From Opitutus sp. (GTDB taxonomy: Bacteria; Verrucomicrobiota; Verrucomicrobiia; Opitutales; Opitutaceae): a DNA stretch of 64,000 bases. Numbering within the stretch: the stretch's first letter is position 1; each line of letters opens with the position of its first letter. This document shows, one piece after another, positions 46,701-55,769 of this stretch. The stretch covers positions 1,860,501-1,924,500 of the forward strand of contig JANPZY010000001.1 of the NCBI GenBank assembly GCA_024707325.1, read 5' to 3'. A model generated the notes under the pieces. It did not search any database. It had not been told where the DNA came from and saw only the letters and a list, made by a program, of their open reading frames with translations. A program made the translations under genes and the position numbers.

Positions 46701-46889
46701 GGCGCGGAGCTTCGGCAGCCGCTCGGTCTCGTGATGGTCGGCGGTTTGTTGGTGAGCCAGGTGCTCACGCTCTTCACGACGCCGGTGGTGTATCTGTTTT
46801 TTGACCGACTGGCGCGTCGCGCGCGTTCCGCGCGCCGGGCCGAAGCCGGAAGCCCCGACGCGCTGCCGGCCGGGGGAGTGGCGCGATGA
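43779..46889 (+). CDS. RND multidrug efflux permease 1 (MdtB-like)
   Basis: The 1036-aa inner-membrane pump has the HAE1 family structure: N-terminal [19 protein letters not shown] helix, two large periplasmic loops, and twelve helices in two halves. Proton-relay motifs are present: [17 protein letters not shown] in helix 4 (two Asp) and [18 protein letters not shown] in helix 10 (Lys). The text [20 protein letters not shown] at the start of the porter domain is typical of MdtB. It overlaps the adaptor gene and the second permease gene by 4 bp each (ATGA), so all three are translationally coupled. In E. coli MdtB and MdtC form a heterotrimer (B2C), which this arrangement suggests here. Confidence 0.95.
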   Translation: MSLSRPFILRPVATALLMVALLMSGIMAYRLLPVSALPQVDFPTIQVFTFYPGASPSVTASAITAPLERRFGQIPGLSQMSSTSSGGASVITLQFSLDISMSVAEQEVQAAIAAASNLLPNDLPTPPVYRKVNPADTPILTLAVTSATLPLPRVHDLVDTRIAQKLAQIPGVGMVSLAGGQRPAVRVQVNPAELAARGLTFASVRNAIAAASVNQPKGSFDGPVRSILMDANDQLRSPEEYRNLIIAWQDGAPLRLGDVARIESASEDRRLAAWADNLPAVLINVQRQPGANVIEVVDRVQAMLPQLSASLPAAVELTVLSDRTQSIRASVRSVEHELIFAIGLVVLVTFLFLRNFSATIIPSIAVPLSLIGTFGVMYLAGFSLNILTLMALTIATGFVVDDAIVMMENIARYREQGYTAMDAALKGASQIGFTLVSLTISLIAVLIPLLFMGDVVGRLFHEFAITLAVSILISLVVSLTLTPMMCARMLSPHHAHETERRGFLDRVIDRYAVWLDWVLAHQRTALLATVGTLAVTALLYLVVPKGFFPVQDNAAIQVVTEAPQSISFFAMAERQQALGAKMLEDPAVRGLSSFIGVDGTNSTLNSGRMLINLKPHAERSESAGEIIARLRERAKEVPGIDIYMQPVQELTIEDRVSRTQFQFMLTSPDEELLHAWVPRVVERLNSHSALSDVAADLQNDGLQAYFEINRDAAARLGISVSAIDDALYSAFGQRQISTLFTQASQYRVILEMDPRLVSGPDALERIYVTPANGAPVPLSSVGTIRERRTPLLINHVGQFPSATISFNLGSGASLGEAVAAIEQAAAELGLPPAIELRFQGAAHAFRSSLSSTLFLILAAVVTMYIVLGVLYESSIHPITILSTLPSATVGALLALWITGQPLDMIAVIGIILLIGLVKKNGIMMIDFALEAERHQKLSPTAAIRQAALLRFRPILMTTLAALFGALPLMLSSGSGAELRQPLGLVMVGGLLVSQVLTLFTTPVVYLFFDRLARRARSARRAEAGSPDALPAGGVAR

Positions 46890-49800
46890 ATCCGTCGCGG
46901 CCGTTCATTCGCCGGCCTGTCGCGAGCGCGCTCATCGCGATCGGTATCGTGCTGCTTGGTTTGACGGCGTATCGGCTTTTGCCGGTCGCGCCGCTGCCGC
47001 AGGTCGATTTCCCGACGATCCAGGTCTATGCGTCGTTGCCGGGCGCGAGTCCGGAAACGATGGCGGCGAGCGTCGCCACGCCGCTCGAGCGCGCGCTGGG
47101 CAGCATCGCTGGCGTCACGGGCATCCGTTCGAGCAGCACGCAAGGATCGAGCAACATCACGATCGAGTTCGATTTCGATCGCGACATCGACGACGCCGCG
47201 CGTGACGTGCAGGCGGCGCTCAATGCCGCGCGCGGCCAACTGCCCTCGGGCATGCCGCGCAATCAAGTTATCGGAAGGTAAATCCCTCGCAGGCGCCGAT
47301 CATCGGACTCGCGTTGAGTTCGCCCAACATCGCGCCGGGTGATCTCTACGACCTCGCGTCGACGGTGCTGGCGCAGAAGTTGTCTCAAGTGAGCGGGGTG
47401 GGCGAAGTGCAGGTTTGGGGCAGTTCGCTCCCGGCCGTGCGCGTGCAGCTCAATCCCAACGCGCTCGCGCATTACGGCGTCGCGCTCGACGAAGTCCGTC
47501 AGGCGATCGCCAACGCCAACTCCGTGCGACCGCGCGGCATGATCGAGCACGACGAGCGGCAATGGCAGGTGCACGTGAGCGGTCAGTTGCGCCGCGCCGA
47601 CGAGTATCGCTCGCTGATCGTCCGCTATCGCGATGGCGCGACGGTGCGGCTCGGCGATGTCGCCGAAGTGACGGACTCGGTGGAGAACCGCTACGCCGGT
47701 GGTTTCCATAATCATCAGCCGGCGGTGCTGCTGATGGTGCGTCGCCAGCCCGGCGCCAACATCGTGGCCACGATCGATGCGATCAACGCCCAGCTGCCGG
47801 GCTTGCGCGCGCTGGTGCCGGCCGATGCCGATTTGTCGGTGGTGATGGATCGCTCGCCGGGCATTCGCGCGACGCTGCACGAAGCGCGCTTCACGCTGAT
47901 GCTTTCGGCGGGGCTCGTGATGCTCGTGGTGCTTGGTTTTCTCGGCAGCGCGCGCGCCGCGTTGATTCCGAGTCTCGCGATTCCGGTGTCGTTGATCGGC
48001 ACGTTTGCGATCATCTATCTCTACGGATTCTCGCTGAATAATCTCTCGCTGATGGCGCTCATCGTTGCGGCGGGTCTTGTCGTCGACGACGCGATCGTGG
48101 TGCTGGAAAACATCGCGCGGCACATGGACCACGGTCTCTCGCCGTTCAAAGCCGCGCTGCGGGGCGCGGGCGAGGTGGGCTTCACGCTGCTCGCGATGAA
48201 CCTCTCCCTCGTCACGGTCTTCATTTCGATCCTGTTCATGGGCGGCCTGGTCGAACGGCTCTTTCGCGAGTTCTCGATCACGCTCGCGGCGGCGATGGTC
48301 GTGTCGCTCATCGTGTCGCTCACCCTCACACCGAGCCTTTGCTCGCGGTGGCTGAAGGCAAAGCCGGTGCAACCGCGGCGCGGCGGACTGCGCTATCTGA
48401 GCGATCGCACGTTTGATGCCGTGCGGAGCGGTTACTCGCGCTCGCTGCGCTGGGTGCTGCAGCACCCGATGCTCATGCTGTTGATTTTCTTCGGTTCCAT
48501 CGCGCTCAACGTGACGCTGTATGTGACCATCCCGAAAGGCTTCCTGCCCGAGCAGGATACCGGTCAGCTCAACGGCTGGGTGCGCGGCGACGACGGATTC
48601 TCGTTTCAAATCATGCAGCCGAAGATCGAGGCGTATCGGCAGCTCCTGCTTTCCGATCCGGCGATCGCCGACGTGAGCGGCATGACCGGCGGTGGCAACG
48701 GCATCAGCAACGGCTGGATGATGATCCGCCTGAAGCCGCTCGCCGAGCGCAAGGAACCGGCGAGCGCGGTGGTCGATCGACTGCGTCGCAGCCTGCCGCC
48801 CGTGCCCGGCGCGATGTTGTGGTTGAGCGTGTCGCAGGATATCCAGATGCCGCGCTCCGGCGATTCCGGCTCGCACGAGTTCACGTTGCTCGCGGACGAC
48901 GTCGCGCTGCTCCGCCGCTGGGCGCCAAAAGTGTCGGCGGCGATGGAGGACCTGCCCGAGCTGACCGATGTGAACGGTCCCACCGACGAAGGCGCGAAAC
49001 AAGTGATGCTCATCATCGATCGCGAGGCCGCGCGCCGGCTCGGCGTGGACATGCGCATGATCACCGAGGTGCTGAACAGCTCGTTCAGTCAGCGGCAGAT
49101 TTCCACGATCTACGAAAACTTGAACCAATACCGCGTCGTGATGGAGCTCCTTCCGCTCTACACGGAGGATCCCGAGGTGCTCGAACAGGTGCAGGTCATC
49201 GCAGCCGACGGCTCGCGCGTGCCGCTCTCGGCGTTCACGCGCTACGAGTATTCATTGATCAACGACCGCGTGAATCACCGCAGCCAGTTTGCCGCGGAGA
49301 ACATCTCGTTCTCGCTCGCGCCGGGCGTTTCGCTCGAACAGGCATTGAAGGCGATCGATCGCGCGATGGCGGAGATCATGTTGCCCACGGAGATTCAGGG
49401 CACGATGGCTGGCACCGCGCAGAGCTTTCAGAAAAGCCTGCAACGTCAGCCGCTGCTGCTGCTCGGCGTGCTCGTGGCGGTGTATCTCGTGCTCGGCATT
49501 CTCTACGAGAGCCTGGTGCATCCGCTCACGATTCTCTCGACGCTGCCGTCCGCTGGCCTCGGCGCGCTGCTCGCGCTGCGGCTCACCGGCACGGAGTTCA
49601 CGCTCATCGCGCTCCTCGGCTTGTTCCTCCTCATCGGCATCGTGATGAAGAACGCGATCCTCATGATCGACTTCGCGCTCGCGACGGAGAGGGCGGGGCA
49701 GCGCTCGCCACGCGAAGCGATTTTCGAGGCCGCGCAGCTGCGTTTGCGTCCGATCCTGATGACCAACATCGCGGCGTTGCTCGGCGCGCTGCCGCTCGTG

Positions 49801-50118
49801 CTTGCGAGCGGCGAAGGCGTGGAGATGCGTCGTCCACTGGGTCTCGCGATCGTCGGCGGTCTGTTCGTGAGTCAGCTGCTCACGCTCTACACCGTGCCGG
49901 TGATTTATCTCTGGCTCGATCGTGCGCGTGCGCGCGTGCTCGGTTGGACCAAGTCCGAGTGCGTCGCCTGCGGGGCGACGAACACGCCGCGACGAGCTGA
50001 ACGATTCGCTCGCGCGGCGCTTCGACAAACGCCTCACGCGCCGTGTTCGGCAAGCCAGCGTTCCGCCTCGATGGCGGCCTGGCAGCCCATGCCCGCAGCG
50101 GTGATCGCCTGGCGGTAA
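46886..50118 (+). CDS. RND multidrug efflux permease 2 (MdtC-like), with one -1 frameshift
   Basis: The composite protein (about 1077 residues) starts [20 protein letters not shown] and reads through [11 protein letters not shown] in one frame, then switches. Restoring one C at AATCAAG (47261-47267) gives [20 protein letters not shown], the expected MdtC sequence, which leads into the main open frame. Proton-relay motifs are [17 protein letters not shown] and [17 protein letters not shown]. Without correction a TAA follows at 47278-47280. The C-terminal tail after [11 protein letters not shown] runs 85 bp into the 3' end of trxB on the other strand and has unusual composition, so the natural stop may be nearer 49,960-50,030. 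Confidence 0.92.
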
Positions 50119-50978
50119 ACGTGGTCGGCGCAATCGCCGGCCACATACACGCCCGGCACTTTCGTTTTCACCTGCGAACCAGCGGTCGGCACGAAGTAAC
50201 CGTTTTCGTCCACATCGAGCGCGCTCGCAAACGGCGCCGTGTTGGGCAGGTGGCCGATCGCCACGAACACGCCCTTCACCGGCAGCACGGACTCGGCGCC
50301 CGTTTTGACGTTCTTGATCGCGAGGCCGCTGACCGCGCCCTGTTCGACGCCGACCACCGCGGTCGGGACGCTGTCCCACACCGGCACGATCTTTTCGTGC
50401 GAGGTGGCGCGGTCGGCCATGATCTTGGACGCACGCAACGTGTCGCGACGATGCACGAGGTAAACTTTGCTCGCGAAACGCGTGAGGAAGAGCGCTTCCT
50501 CGGCCGCGCTGTCGCCGCCACCGATCACCGCGACGTCCATCTTGCGATAAAATGCGCCGTCGCAGGTCGCGCAGGTGGTCACGCCCTTGCCGCCGTAAAG
50601 TTCCTTTTCACCGGGCACGCCCGTCATGCGCGGCGAGGCGCCGGTCGAGATGATCACGGACTTCGCGAGGATCGTGCGGTCGCCGGCGATGAGCTTGCGC
50701 GGGAACGACGTAAAATCCACCGAGGTGACGAGCGCCTGCTCGAAACGCGTGCCGAACTTCGTGGCCTGCTCGCGCAGGTTCTGCATCAGCTGGAAACCGT
50801 CGACGCCCTGCGGGAAGCCGGGGAAGTTTTCCACCTCGCTCGTCGTGGTGAGCTGCCCGCCGGGCAGGGGGCCTTCGAGCACGAGCGGATTCAAATTCGC
50901 GCGTCCCGCATAGATTGCGGCGGTGAGACCTGAGCAACCGGTGCCAACGATGACGACGTTTTCGACGGTGGTAGACAT
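50034..50978 (-). CDS. trxB: Thioredoxin reductase
   Basis: The 314-aa flavoprotein has the FAD-binding [20 protein letters not shown], the redox-active CATCDG (Cys136, Cys139), the NADPH-binding [15 protein letters not shown] and the C-terminal [20 protein letters not shown]. It reduces thioredoxin using NADPH. Length is normal for the low-molecular-weight class. Its 3' end overlaps the predicted tail of the convergent RND gene. Confidence 0.96.
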   Translation of the reverse strand: MSTTVENVVIVGTGCSGLTAAIYAGRANLNPLVLEGPLPGGQLTTTSEVENFPGFPQGVDGFQLMQNLREQATKFGTRFEQALVTSVDFTSFPRKLIAGDRTILAKSVIISTGASPRMTGVPGEKELYGGKGVTTCATCDGAFYRKMDVAVIGGGDSAAEEALFLTRFASKVYLVHRRDTLRASKIMADRATSHEKIVPVWDSVPTAVVGVEQGAVSGLAIKNVKTGAESVLPVKGVFVAIGHLPNTAPFASALDVDENGYFVPTAGSQVKTKVPGVYVAGDCADHVYRQAITAAGMGCQAAIEAERWLAEHGA

Positions 50979-51136
50979 GCGCGTTTAGTTCAGCCGCAAC
51001 ATAGCACAGTTGGGAAGGGGAAAGTGTTAGCAGTTTGACCGGAAACATTTGAGCGATCCACGCGAAGACGCGCCACGCGCCCTCGACGCTCCTTCGCATC
51101 CCGCCATCCGTCGAACATCCCTCATTTTTTCCAGCG

Positions 51137-51250
51137 AAAGTCCGTATTACGGACTTTGGTCAGGGTTTCGTTGGTGCTGCGCTCGACCGCGGTGCGGCGA
51201 AGCAACTTGCCGGTGTGCACAGATCCCAAAGTCCGTAATACGGACTTTGG
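51137..51250. mobile_element. MITE-like element with 23-bp inverted ends, each end itself a palindrome
   Basis: The left end AAAGTCCGTA-T-TACGGACTTT-GG (51137-51159) is the exact reverse complement of CC-AAAGTCCGTA-A-TACGGACTTT (51226-51248), and the right palindrome extends to 51250. The element is about 114 bp with no coding capacity. The rest of the 365-bp gap between trxB and the ygiQ-like gene (50979-51343) shows no other feature. Confidence 0.75.
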
Positions 51251-51343
51251 TAGGCTCTTGTTAAAAGGGGCGGGGAGGGCGTCGCGGCGTTGCTGGCGCT
51301 TGCACCCCGCGCGGGACCTCTCGAATGTCTGGCGTCACTTCCC

Positions 51344-53428
51344 GTGGAATCCGCCTCGTCCAAACAAGTCTACTCTCGCGAGCCCCTTTGGGACCCCGCG
51401 CGCTGGTTGCCGACCACGCGTGACGAGGTCGAAGCGCGCGGCTGGGACTATCTCGATGTGATCATCGTGTCGGGCGACGCCTACGTGGATCATCCGGCGT
51501 TCGGCACTGCGGTGATCGGTCGCATGCTCGAGCGCGAGAGCCTGCGCGTTGCAATCCTTTCGCAACCCAACTGGCGCGACGATCTGCGCGACTTCAAGAA
51601 GCTCGGCGCGCCGCGACTGTTCTTCGGCGTCACCGCCGGGTGCATGGACTCGATGGTCAACCGCTACACCGCGGCGAAAAAACTGCGCAGCGAAGACGCC
51701 TACACGCCGGGCGGTGCGCACGGTTTTCGTCCGGACTACGCGACCGTCGTTTATTCGCGCATCCTCAAGCAGCTCTATCCGGATGTGCCGGTGATGATCG
51801 GCGGCATCGAGGCGAGCCTGCGCCGCGTGACGCACTACGATTACTGGTCCGACACGCTCAAGCCCTCGATCCTCGAAGAGAGCGGCGCCGACCTGCTCGT
51901 TTACGGCATGGGCGAACTGCCGCTGCGTGAAACCGTGCGCCTGTTGAAACAAGGCGTGCCGTTTCGCTCGCTGAAAACCATCGGCCAGACCGCCGTGCTG
52001 TTGCCCGAAGGGGAGAGCGCGCCGAAGAACAAGAATTGGGACGACTTCACGCTCCACTCGCACGACGACTGTCTGCGCGACCGCGAGCTTTACGCGCAGA
52101 ATTTCAAAAACATCGAAACCGAGTCGAACCGCGTGAAAGCGCGCCGGCTCCTCCAGCAGGTCGGCGAGCGCACGCTCGTTGTGAATCCGCCGTATCCGAC
52201 GATGAGCGAGGATCAGATCGATGCGTCCTTCGATCTGCCTTACACGCGCCTCCCGCATCCGAAGTATCGCAAGCGCGGCCCGATCCCCGCCTACGAGATG
52301 ATCAAGCACTCCATCAACATGCACCGCGGGTGCTTTGGCGGGTGCAGCTTCTGCACGATCTCGGCGCACCAGGGTAAGTTCGTGGCGTCGCGTTCGAAGC
52401 AATCGATTTTGCGCGAAGTCGAGGCGATCAAGCAGATGCCGGACTTCCGCGGCACGATCAGCGATCTCGGCGGCCCGTCGGCCAACATGTATAAGATGAA
52501 GGGCAAGCAGCAGTGGATCTGCGACGAGTGCGTCCGCCCGAGCTGCATCTGGCCCGACGTCTGCCGCAATCTCGACACCGACCACACCGCGCTCCTCGAC
52601 ATCTACGAATCGGTGCGCAACACCGAGGGCATCAAGCACGCCTACGTCGCGAGCGGCATTCGCTACGATCTTTTCCTTCACGAAAAAGGCGCCTCGCCCG
52701 AGGCGAAGGCCAGCCACGAGCGCTATGTCGAGGAACTCGCCGCGCATCACGTGCCGGGCCGCATCAAGGTCGCGCCCGAGCACACGAGCGACCACGTGCT
52801 GCGCGTGATGCGCAAGCCCACGTTCAACCTCTTCTACAAGTTCAAGGAGAAGTTCGACGCGGCCGCGAAGAAAGCCGGCAAACCCAACATGCCGGTCACG
52901 CCCTATTTCATCAGCTCGCATCCGGGCTCGCGTCCCGAGGACATGGCCGAGCTCGCGCTCAAGACCAAGGACCTCGGCTTCCGCCTCGAACAGGTGCAGG
53001 ACTTCACGCCGACGCCGATGACCGTCGCCACCGAGATCTACGCCACCGGCGTGCATCCCTACGATCATCAGCCGGTTTGCGTCGCCCGCTCTCCCGAGGA
53101 GAAGCAGGAACAGCGCAGTTTCTTCTTCTGGTATAAACCCGAGATGAAAAAGGCCCTGCGCGCCTCGCTTTCGCGTATCGGACTTTCGGATATGGCCGCG
53201 CGCCTGCTCGACGGGAAACAGAAGACCACCGACGTCACGCCCGCGCCGCACATCACGCCCTGCGGCGGACAACCTCCGGGCCAGCGCCTCGCCGCGGCCA
53301 CGCGCAAACCATCGCACGCGAAAAAGCCGTCGATGGTGGACGAGTTGCTCCGCGGCACGGGTCTGCAGCCGCCGAAGCAAGCGCCCGCGTTTCGGAAATT
53401 CTTCAAGAACCCCGACGGGAAAAAGTAA
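51344..53428 (+). CDS. YgiQ-family radical SAM protein
   Basis: The 694-aa protein has the YgiQ N-terminal cobalamin-like/UPF0313 region (LWDPARWLPTTRDEVEARGW, YLDVIIVSGDAYVDHPAFGT, VMIGGIEASLRRVTHYDYWS) and a radical SAM core whose cluster motif is HRGCFGGCSFCTISAHQG (CxxxCxxC). A C-terminal segment follows (QVQDFTPTPMTVATEIYATG) and a basic tail. The family is widespread but its reaction is not established. Starts at TTG (51290) or GTG (51344) are possible; the GTG is nearer the conserved start. Confidence 0.9.
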   Translation: MESASSKQVYSREPLWDPARWLPTTRDEVEARGWDYLDVIIVSGDAYVDHPAFGTAVIGRMLERESLRVAILSQPNWRDDLRDFKKLGAPRLFFGVTAGCMDSMVNRYTAAKKLRSEDAYTPGGAHGFRPDYATVVYSRILKQLYPDVPVMIGGIEASLRRVTHYDYWSDTLKPSILEESGADLLVYGMGELPLRETVRLLKQGVPFRSLKTIGQTAVLLPEGESAPKNKNWDDFTLHSHDDCLRDRELYAQNFKNIETESNRVKARRLLQQVGERTLVVNPPYPTMSEDQIDASFDLPYTRLPHPKYRKRGPIPAYEMIKHSINMHRGCFGGCSFCTISAHQGKFVASRSKQSILREVEAIKQMPDFRGTISDLGGPSANMYKMKGKQQWICDECVRPSCIWPDVCRNLDTDHTALLDIYESVRNTEGIKHAYVASGIRYDLFLHEKGASPEAKASHERYVEELAAHHVPGRIKVAPEHTSDHVLRVMRKPTFNLFYKFKEKFDAAAKKAGKPNMPVTPYFISSHPGSRPEDMAELALKTKDLGFRLEQVQDFTPTPMTVATEIYATGVHPYDHQPVCVARSPEEKQEQRSFFFWYKPEMKKALRASLSRIGLSDMAARLLDGKQKTTDVTPAPHITPCGGQPPGQRLAAATRKPSHAKKPSMVDELLRGTGLQPPKQAPAFRKFFKNPDGKK

Positions 53429-53517
53429 CGCGCCGCGCTGCGGGTAAAATCCCGAGCGCCGCTCCGGGTCGGAACGCGCCTGCGATCATTGGGTCTGCGG
53501 TCGCGTTACCCCGACCC

Positions 53518-54321
53518 ATGACTTCCCTCACCGCCGCCGCCATTCCCCCGACGTCTGCTCCGCCGCCGCTCGATTCGCCGCTCGCGGCCGAGTGGGGCGC
53601 GCTCATTCCCGACGTGCAATGGGCCGTCCTCGTGGACGGCTCCGAGGCACTGTCGCGCGCCGGTATTCCGTTTCTCATCGCCGGCGCCGCCGCCCTCGCG
53701 ACCTACACCGGCCACTGGCGCAACACCAAGGACATCGACGTCATCATCCACGAACGCGATCGCGAGCGTGCGAAAGAAGCGATGCTCGAAGCTGGTTTCG
53801 CCGATTACTACGACGAACTCGCCTACGATCGCAGCTGGATCTTCCGCGCGCATCGCGACGGCGTGTTGTTCGACGTCATCTGGGGTCTGCCGAATCACCG
53901 CGTGCAAATTGACGCCCTGTGGTTCGAACGCGCGCAGCCGCTGCGACTGCGTGACCGCGACTACCGCGTTTCTCCGGTCGAAGAAATCTGCCGGGTGAAA
54001 CTTTACGTCATGCAGCGCGAACGCTGCGACTGGGTCGACGTCATCAACGTCCTCGCTGCCGCCGTCGAGCGCATCGACTGGCAGTTTTTTGTGCAGCGCA
54101 TGGGCCGCGATCTGCCGCTGCTCCAGGGTGCGCTTGCGATCTTCAACTGGCTGTGTCCCGGCCGGGCCGGCGCGCTGCCCGTGTGGTTGCGCGCGCAGTT
54201 CGCGCTTCCGCTCATCGAGGCCGAGGATCCAGCCGCGATGGAAGAGCGACGCGTGCGGCTCTTCGACAGCCGCCCGTGGTTCGCGCTGCACCAACCTGCG
54301 GACCAGCCCCTCGAACGCTGA
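53518..54321 (+). CDS. Nucleotidyltransferase-fold protein
   Basis: The 267-aa protein has the minimal nucleotidyltransferase core: PFLIAGAAALATYTGHWRNT then KDIDVIIHERDRERAKEAML (the hG...DxD motif), followed by DGVLFDVIWGLPNHRVQIDA with a possible third acidic residue. It fits the AbiEii/DUF6036-like group, which includes toxins and housekeeping enzymes. No antitoxin-like gene adjoins it. It starts 90 bp after ygiQ and ends 18 bp before a sugar-isomerase-like gene, so the two may be co-transcribed. Function unknown. Confidence 0.7.
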   Translation: MTSLTAAAIPPTSAPPPLDSPLAAEWGALIPDVQWAVLVDGSEALSRAGIPFLIAGAAALATYTGHWRNTKDIDVIIHERDRERAKEAMLEAGFADYYDELAYDRSWIFRAHRDGVLFDVIWGLPNHRVQIDALWFERAQPLRLRDRDYRVSPVEEICRVKLYVMQRERCDWVDVINVLAAAVERIDWQFFVQRMGRDLPLLQGALAIFNWLCPGRAGALPVWLRAQFALPLIEAEDPAAMEERRVRLFDSRPWFALHQPADQPLER

Positions 54322-54338
54322 GTCCGCACTGCGCCTTT

Positions 54339-55145
54339 ATGCTAATTGGAGCGATGAATCACCCGGGCGAGCCGCTGGCTCGCGAGATGGCATGGATGGC
54401 GGAGATGCGGCTCGACTACATCGACCTCACGCTCGAGCCGCCCGCGGCGGCGACGTGGAAACTGCAGCCCGCGGAAGTCAGCGCGATGCTCAAGGACCAC
54501 GGCCTCGGCGTCGTCGGTCACACCGCGTTTTATCTGCCGATCGCGTCGTCGTTTCAGAGCGTGCGCGACGCTGCGCTCGGCGAACTCAAACGCGCCGCCG
54601 AATTTTTCGCGCGACTCGGTGCGCGCTGGATGAACGTGCACCCGGATGGTCACGCACCGTTCATCGACGACCCCACGATCTATCAGCGCAACATCGAGTC
54701 GCTGCAGGAGCTCGTCGCCTTCGGCAAGGACGCGGGCGTCGGCATCATGCTCGAGAACGTGCCCGGCCGCTTCAACTCGCTCGCGCAGCTGCGACCGATC
54801 TTCGACGCCGTGCCCGATCTGGGTCTCCATCTCGACATCGGCCACAGCAATCTCGCCGTCGCGAGCAACACCGCGCCCGAACTGATTTCGTTTTTCGCCG
54901 GCCGACTCGCGCACGTCCATCTGCACGACAACCGCGGCGGCCACGCCGATCTGCACCTCGCGCTGGGCATGGGCGAACTCGACGTCGATCGCTACGTCGG
55001 CGAACTCCGCCGCGCCGGCTACGACGGCACGATCACCTTGGAAGTGTTTTCACGGGACCGCCATTATCTCGCCTACAGCCGCGACCGCCTGCTCGACGCG
55101 TGGAATCGCCACGCTCCCGGCGAACACCCGCAGCCGCGCGGCTGA
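54339..55145 (+). CDS. Sugar phosphate isomerase/epimerase-like TIM barrel
   Basis: The 268-aa protein follows the xylose-isomerase-like TIM-barrel family: MRLDYIDLTLEPPAAATWKL, GLGVVGHTAFYLPIASSFQS, RLGARWMNVHPDGHAPFIDD, GIMLENVPGRFNSLAQLRPI, LGLHLDIGHSNLAVASN and LAHVHLHDNRGGHADLH, with the metal-binding Glu, Asp and His residues of the family. Likely an isomerase, epimerase or endonuclease-IV-like enzyme of unknown substrate. The ATG at 54339 was chosen because homology begins there. Confidence 0.82.
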   Translation: MLIGAMNHPGEPLAREMAWMAEMRLDYIDLTLEPPAAATWKLQPAEVSAMLKDHGLGVVGHTAFYLPIASSFQSVRDAALGELKRAAEFFARLGARWMNVHPDGHAPFIDDPTIYQRNIESLQELVAFGKDAGVGIMLENVPGRFNSLAQLRPIFDAVPDLGLHLDIGHSNLAVASNTAPELISFFAGRLAHVHLHDNRGGHADLHLALGMGELDVDRYVGELRRAGYDGTITLEVFSRDRHYLAYSRDRLLDAWNRHAPGEHPQPRG

Positions 55146-55285
55146 GTCGTGCCAAAGTGCGCACCACGTCGGGACCTCGTGCGTCCCATGACGTGCCAGG
55201 GTCCGACCCGTGTCGCGGTCGGGTCCGGCTTGAGTCGGGACTAAGTGCGCACCGAGTCGCGCCAAGGTGCGGCTCGAGTCAGGCC
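55143..55285. repeat. Degenerate 11-bp-periodic palindromic repeat array C
   Basis: Thirteen units fill the convergent gap, for example AAAGTGCGCAC (55154), CACGTCGGGAC (55165), TAAGTGCGCAC (55242), CGAGTCGCGCC (55253), AAGGTGCGGCT (55264), CGAGTCAGGCC (55275), with two units of 10 or 12 bp. The first unit contains the TGA stop of the upstream gene and the last contains the stop of the downstream minus-strand gene. Confidence 0.85.
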
Positions 55286-55671
55286 GAGGGGATGAAGTTC
55301 TTCTTCGCGCAGTCCGGGCAGATGCCGTGCGAAGTCTCGGTGTCGAACTTCGAATCGAAGTAGTCTTCGACCGAGAGCCATTTATTCTCGTGACCGACAC
55401 GGCGGCACCAACTGCACATGATGAGGAAGCCCTCGAGCTCGTGCAGGCGTTGAAGCAGCCGTCGCGTGGTGAAATGCACGGGCAGCCAGATGAGGACGAC
55501 GGTGACGGTGCGCGCGATGGCGCGCGTCCAGATGAACTCTTGTGGTCCGCCAAAGACAATGGCCTGGAGATGGAAGATCTCCACGATCCACATGATCACG
55601 ATGAGCAGCAAAAAGCCGATGGATTGACCGATGAGAATCCGTCTGCCGCTGAAGCCGCTGGAATTGGGCAT
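55279..55671 (-). CDS. Small membrane protein with sensor-kinase-type cysteine tail
   Basis: The 130-aa protein has two membrane helices (ILIGQSIGFLLLIVIMWIVE and AIARTVTVVLIWLPVHF) and a C-terminal part LEGFLIMCSWCRRVGHENKW followed by SVEDYFDSKFDTETSHGICP and DC. The pattern CxxC...SHGICPDC is the one found at the ends of many PAS/GAF sensor kinases and response regulators, where it may bind a metal. Here it stands without any kinase domain. I cannot assign a function. Confidence 0.7.
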   Translation of the reverse strand: MPNSSGFSGRRILIGQSIGFLLLIVIMWIVEIFHLQAIVFGGPQEFIWTRAIARTVTVVLIWLPVHFTTRRLLQRLHELEGFLIMCSWCRRVGHENKWLSVEDYFDSKFDTETSHGICPDCAKKNFIPSA

Positions 55672-55769
55672 GGGGCGAAAGAGTCAGTTTCGTAGCATGG
55701 ATTCAAGCCGCTGCCCCATGAATATCGCGAGGAATGCGTCATCCATTGACAGCAGCGCGCTGCGTCTGG

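Noticed and set aside
53518-54321. AbiEii-type toxin of an abortive infection system
   Set aside because: The nucleotidyltransferase core fits broadly, but no AbiEi-like antitoxin or other defence gene adjoins it, so a defence role is not supported.
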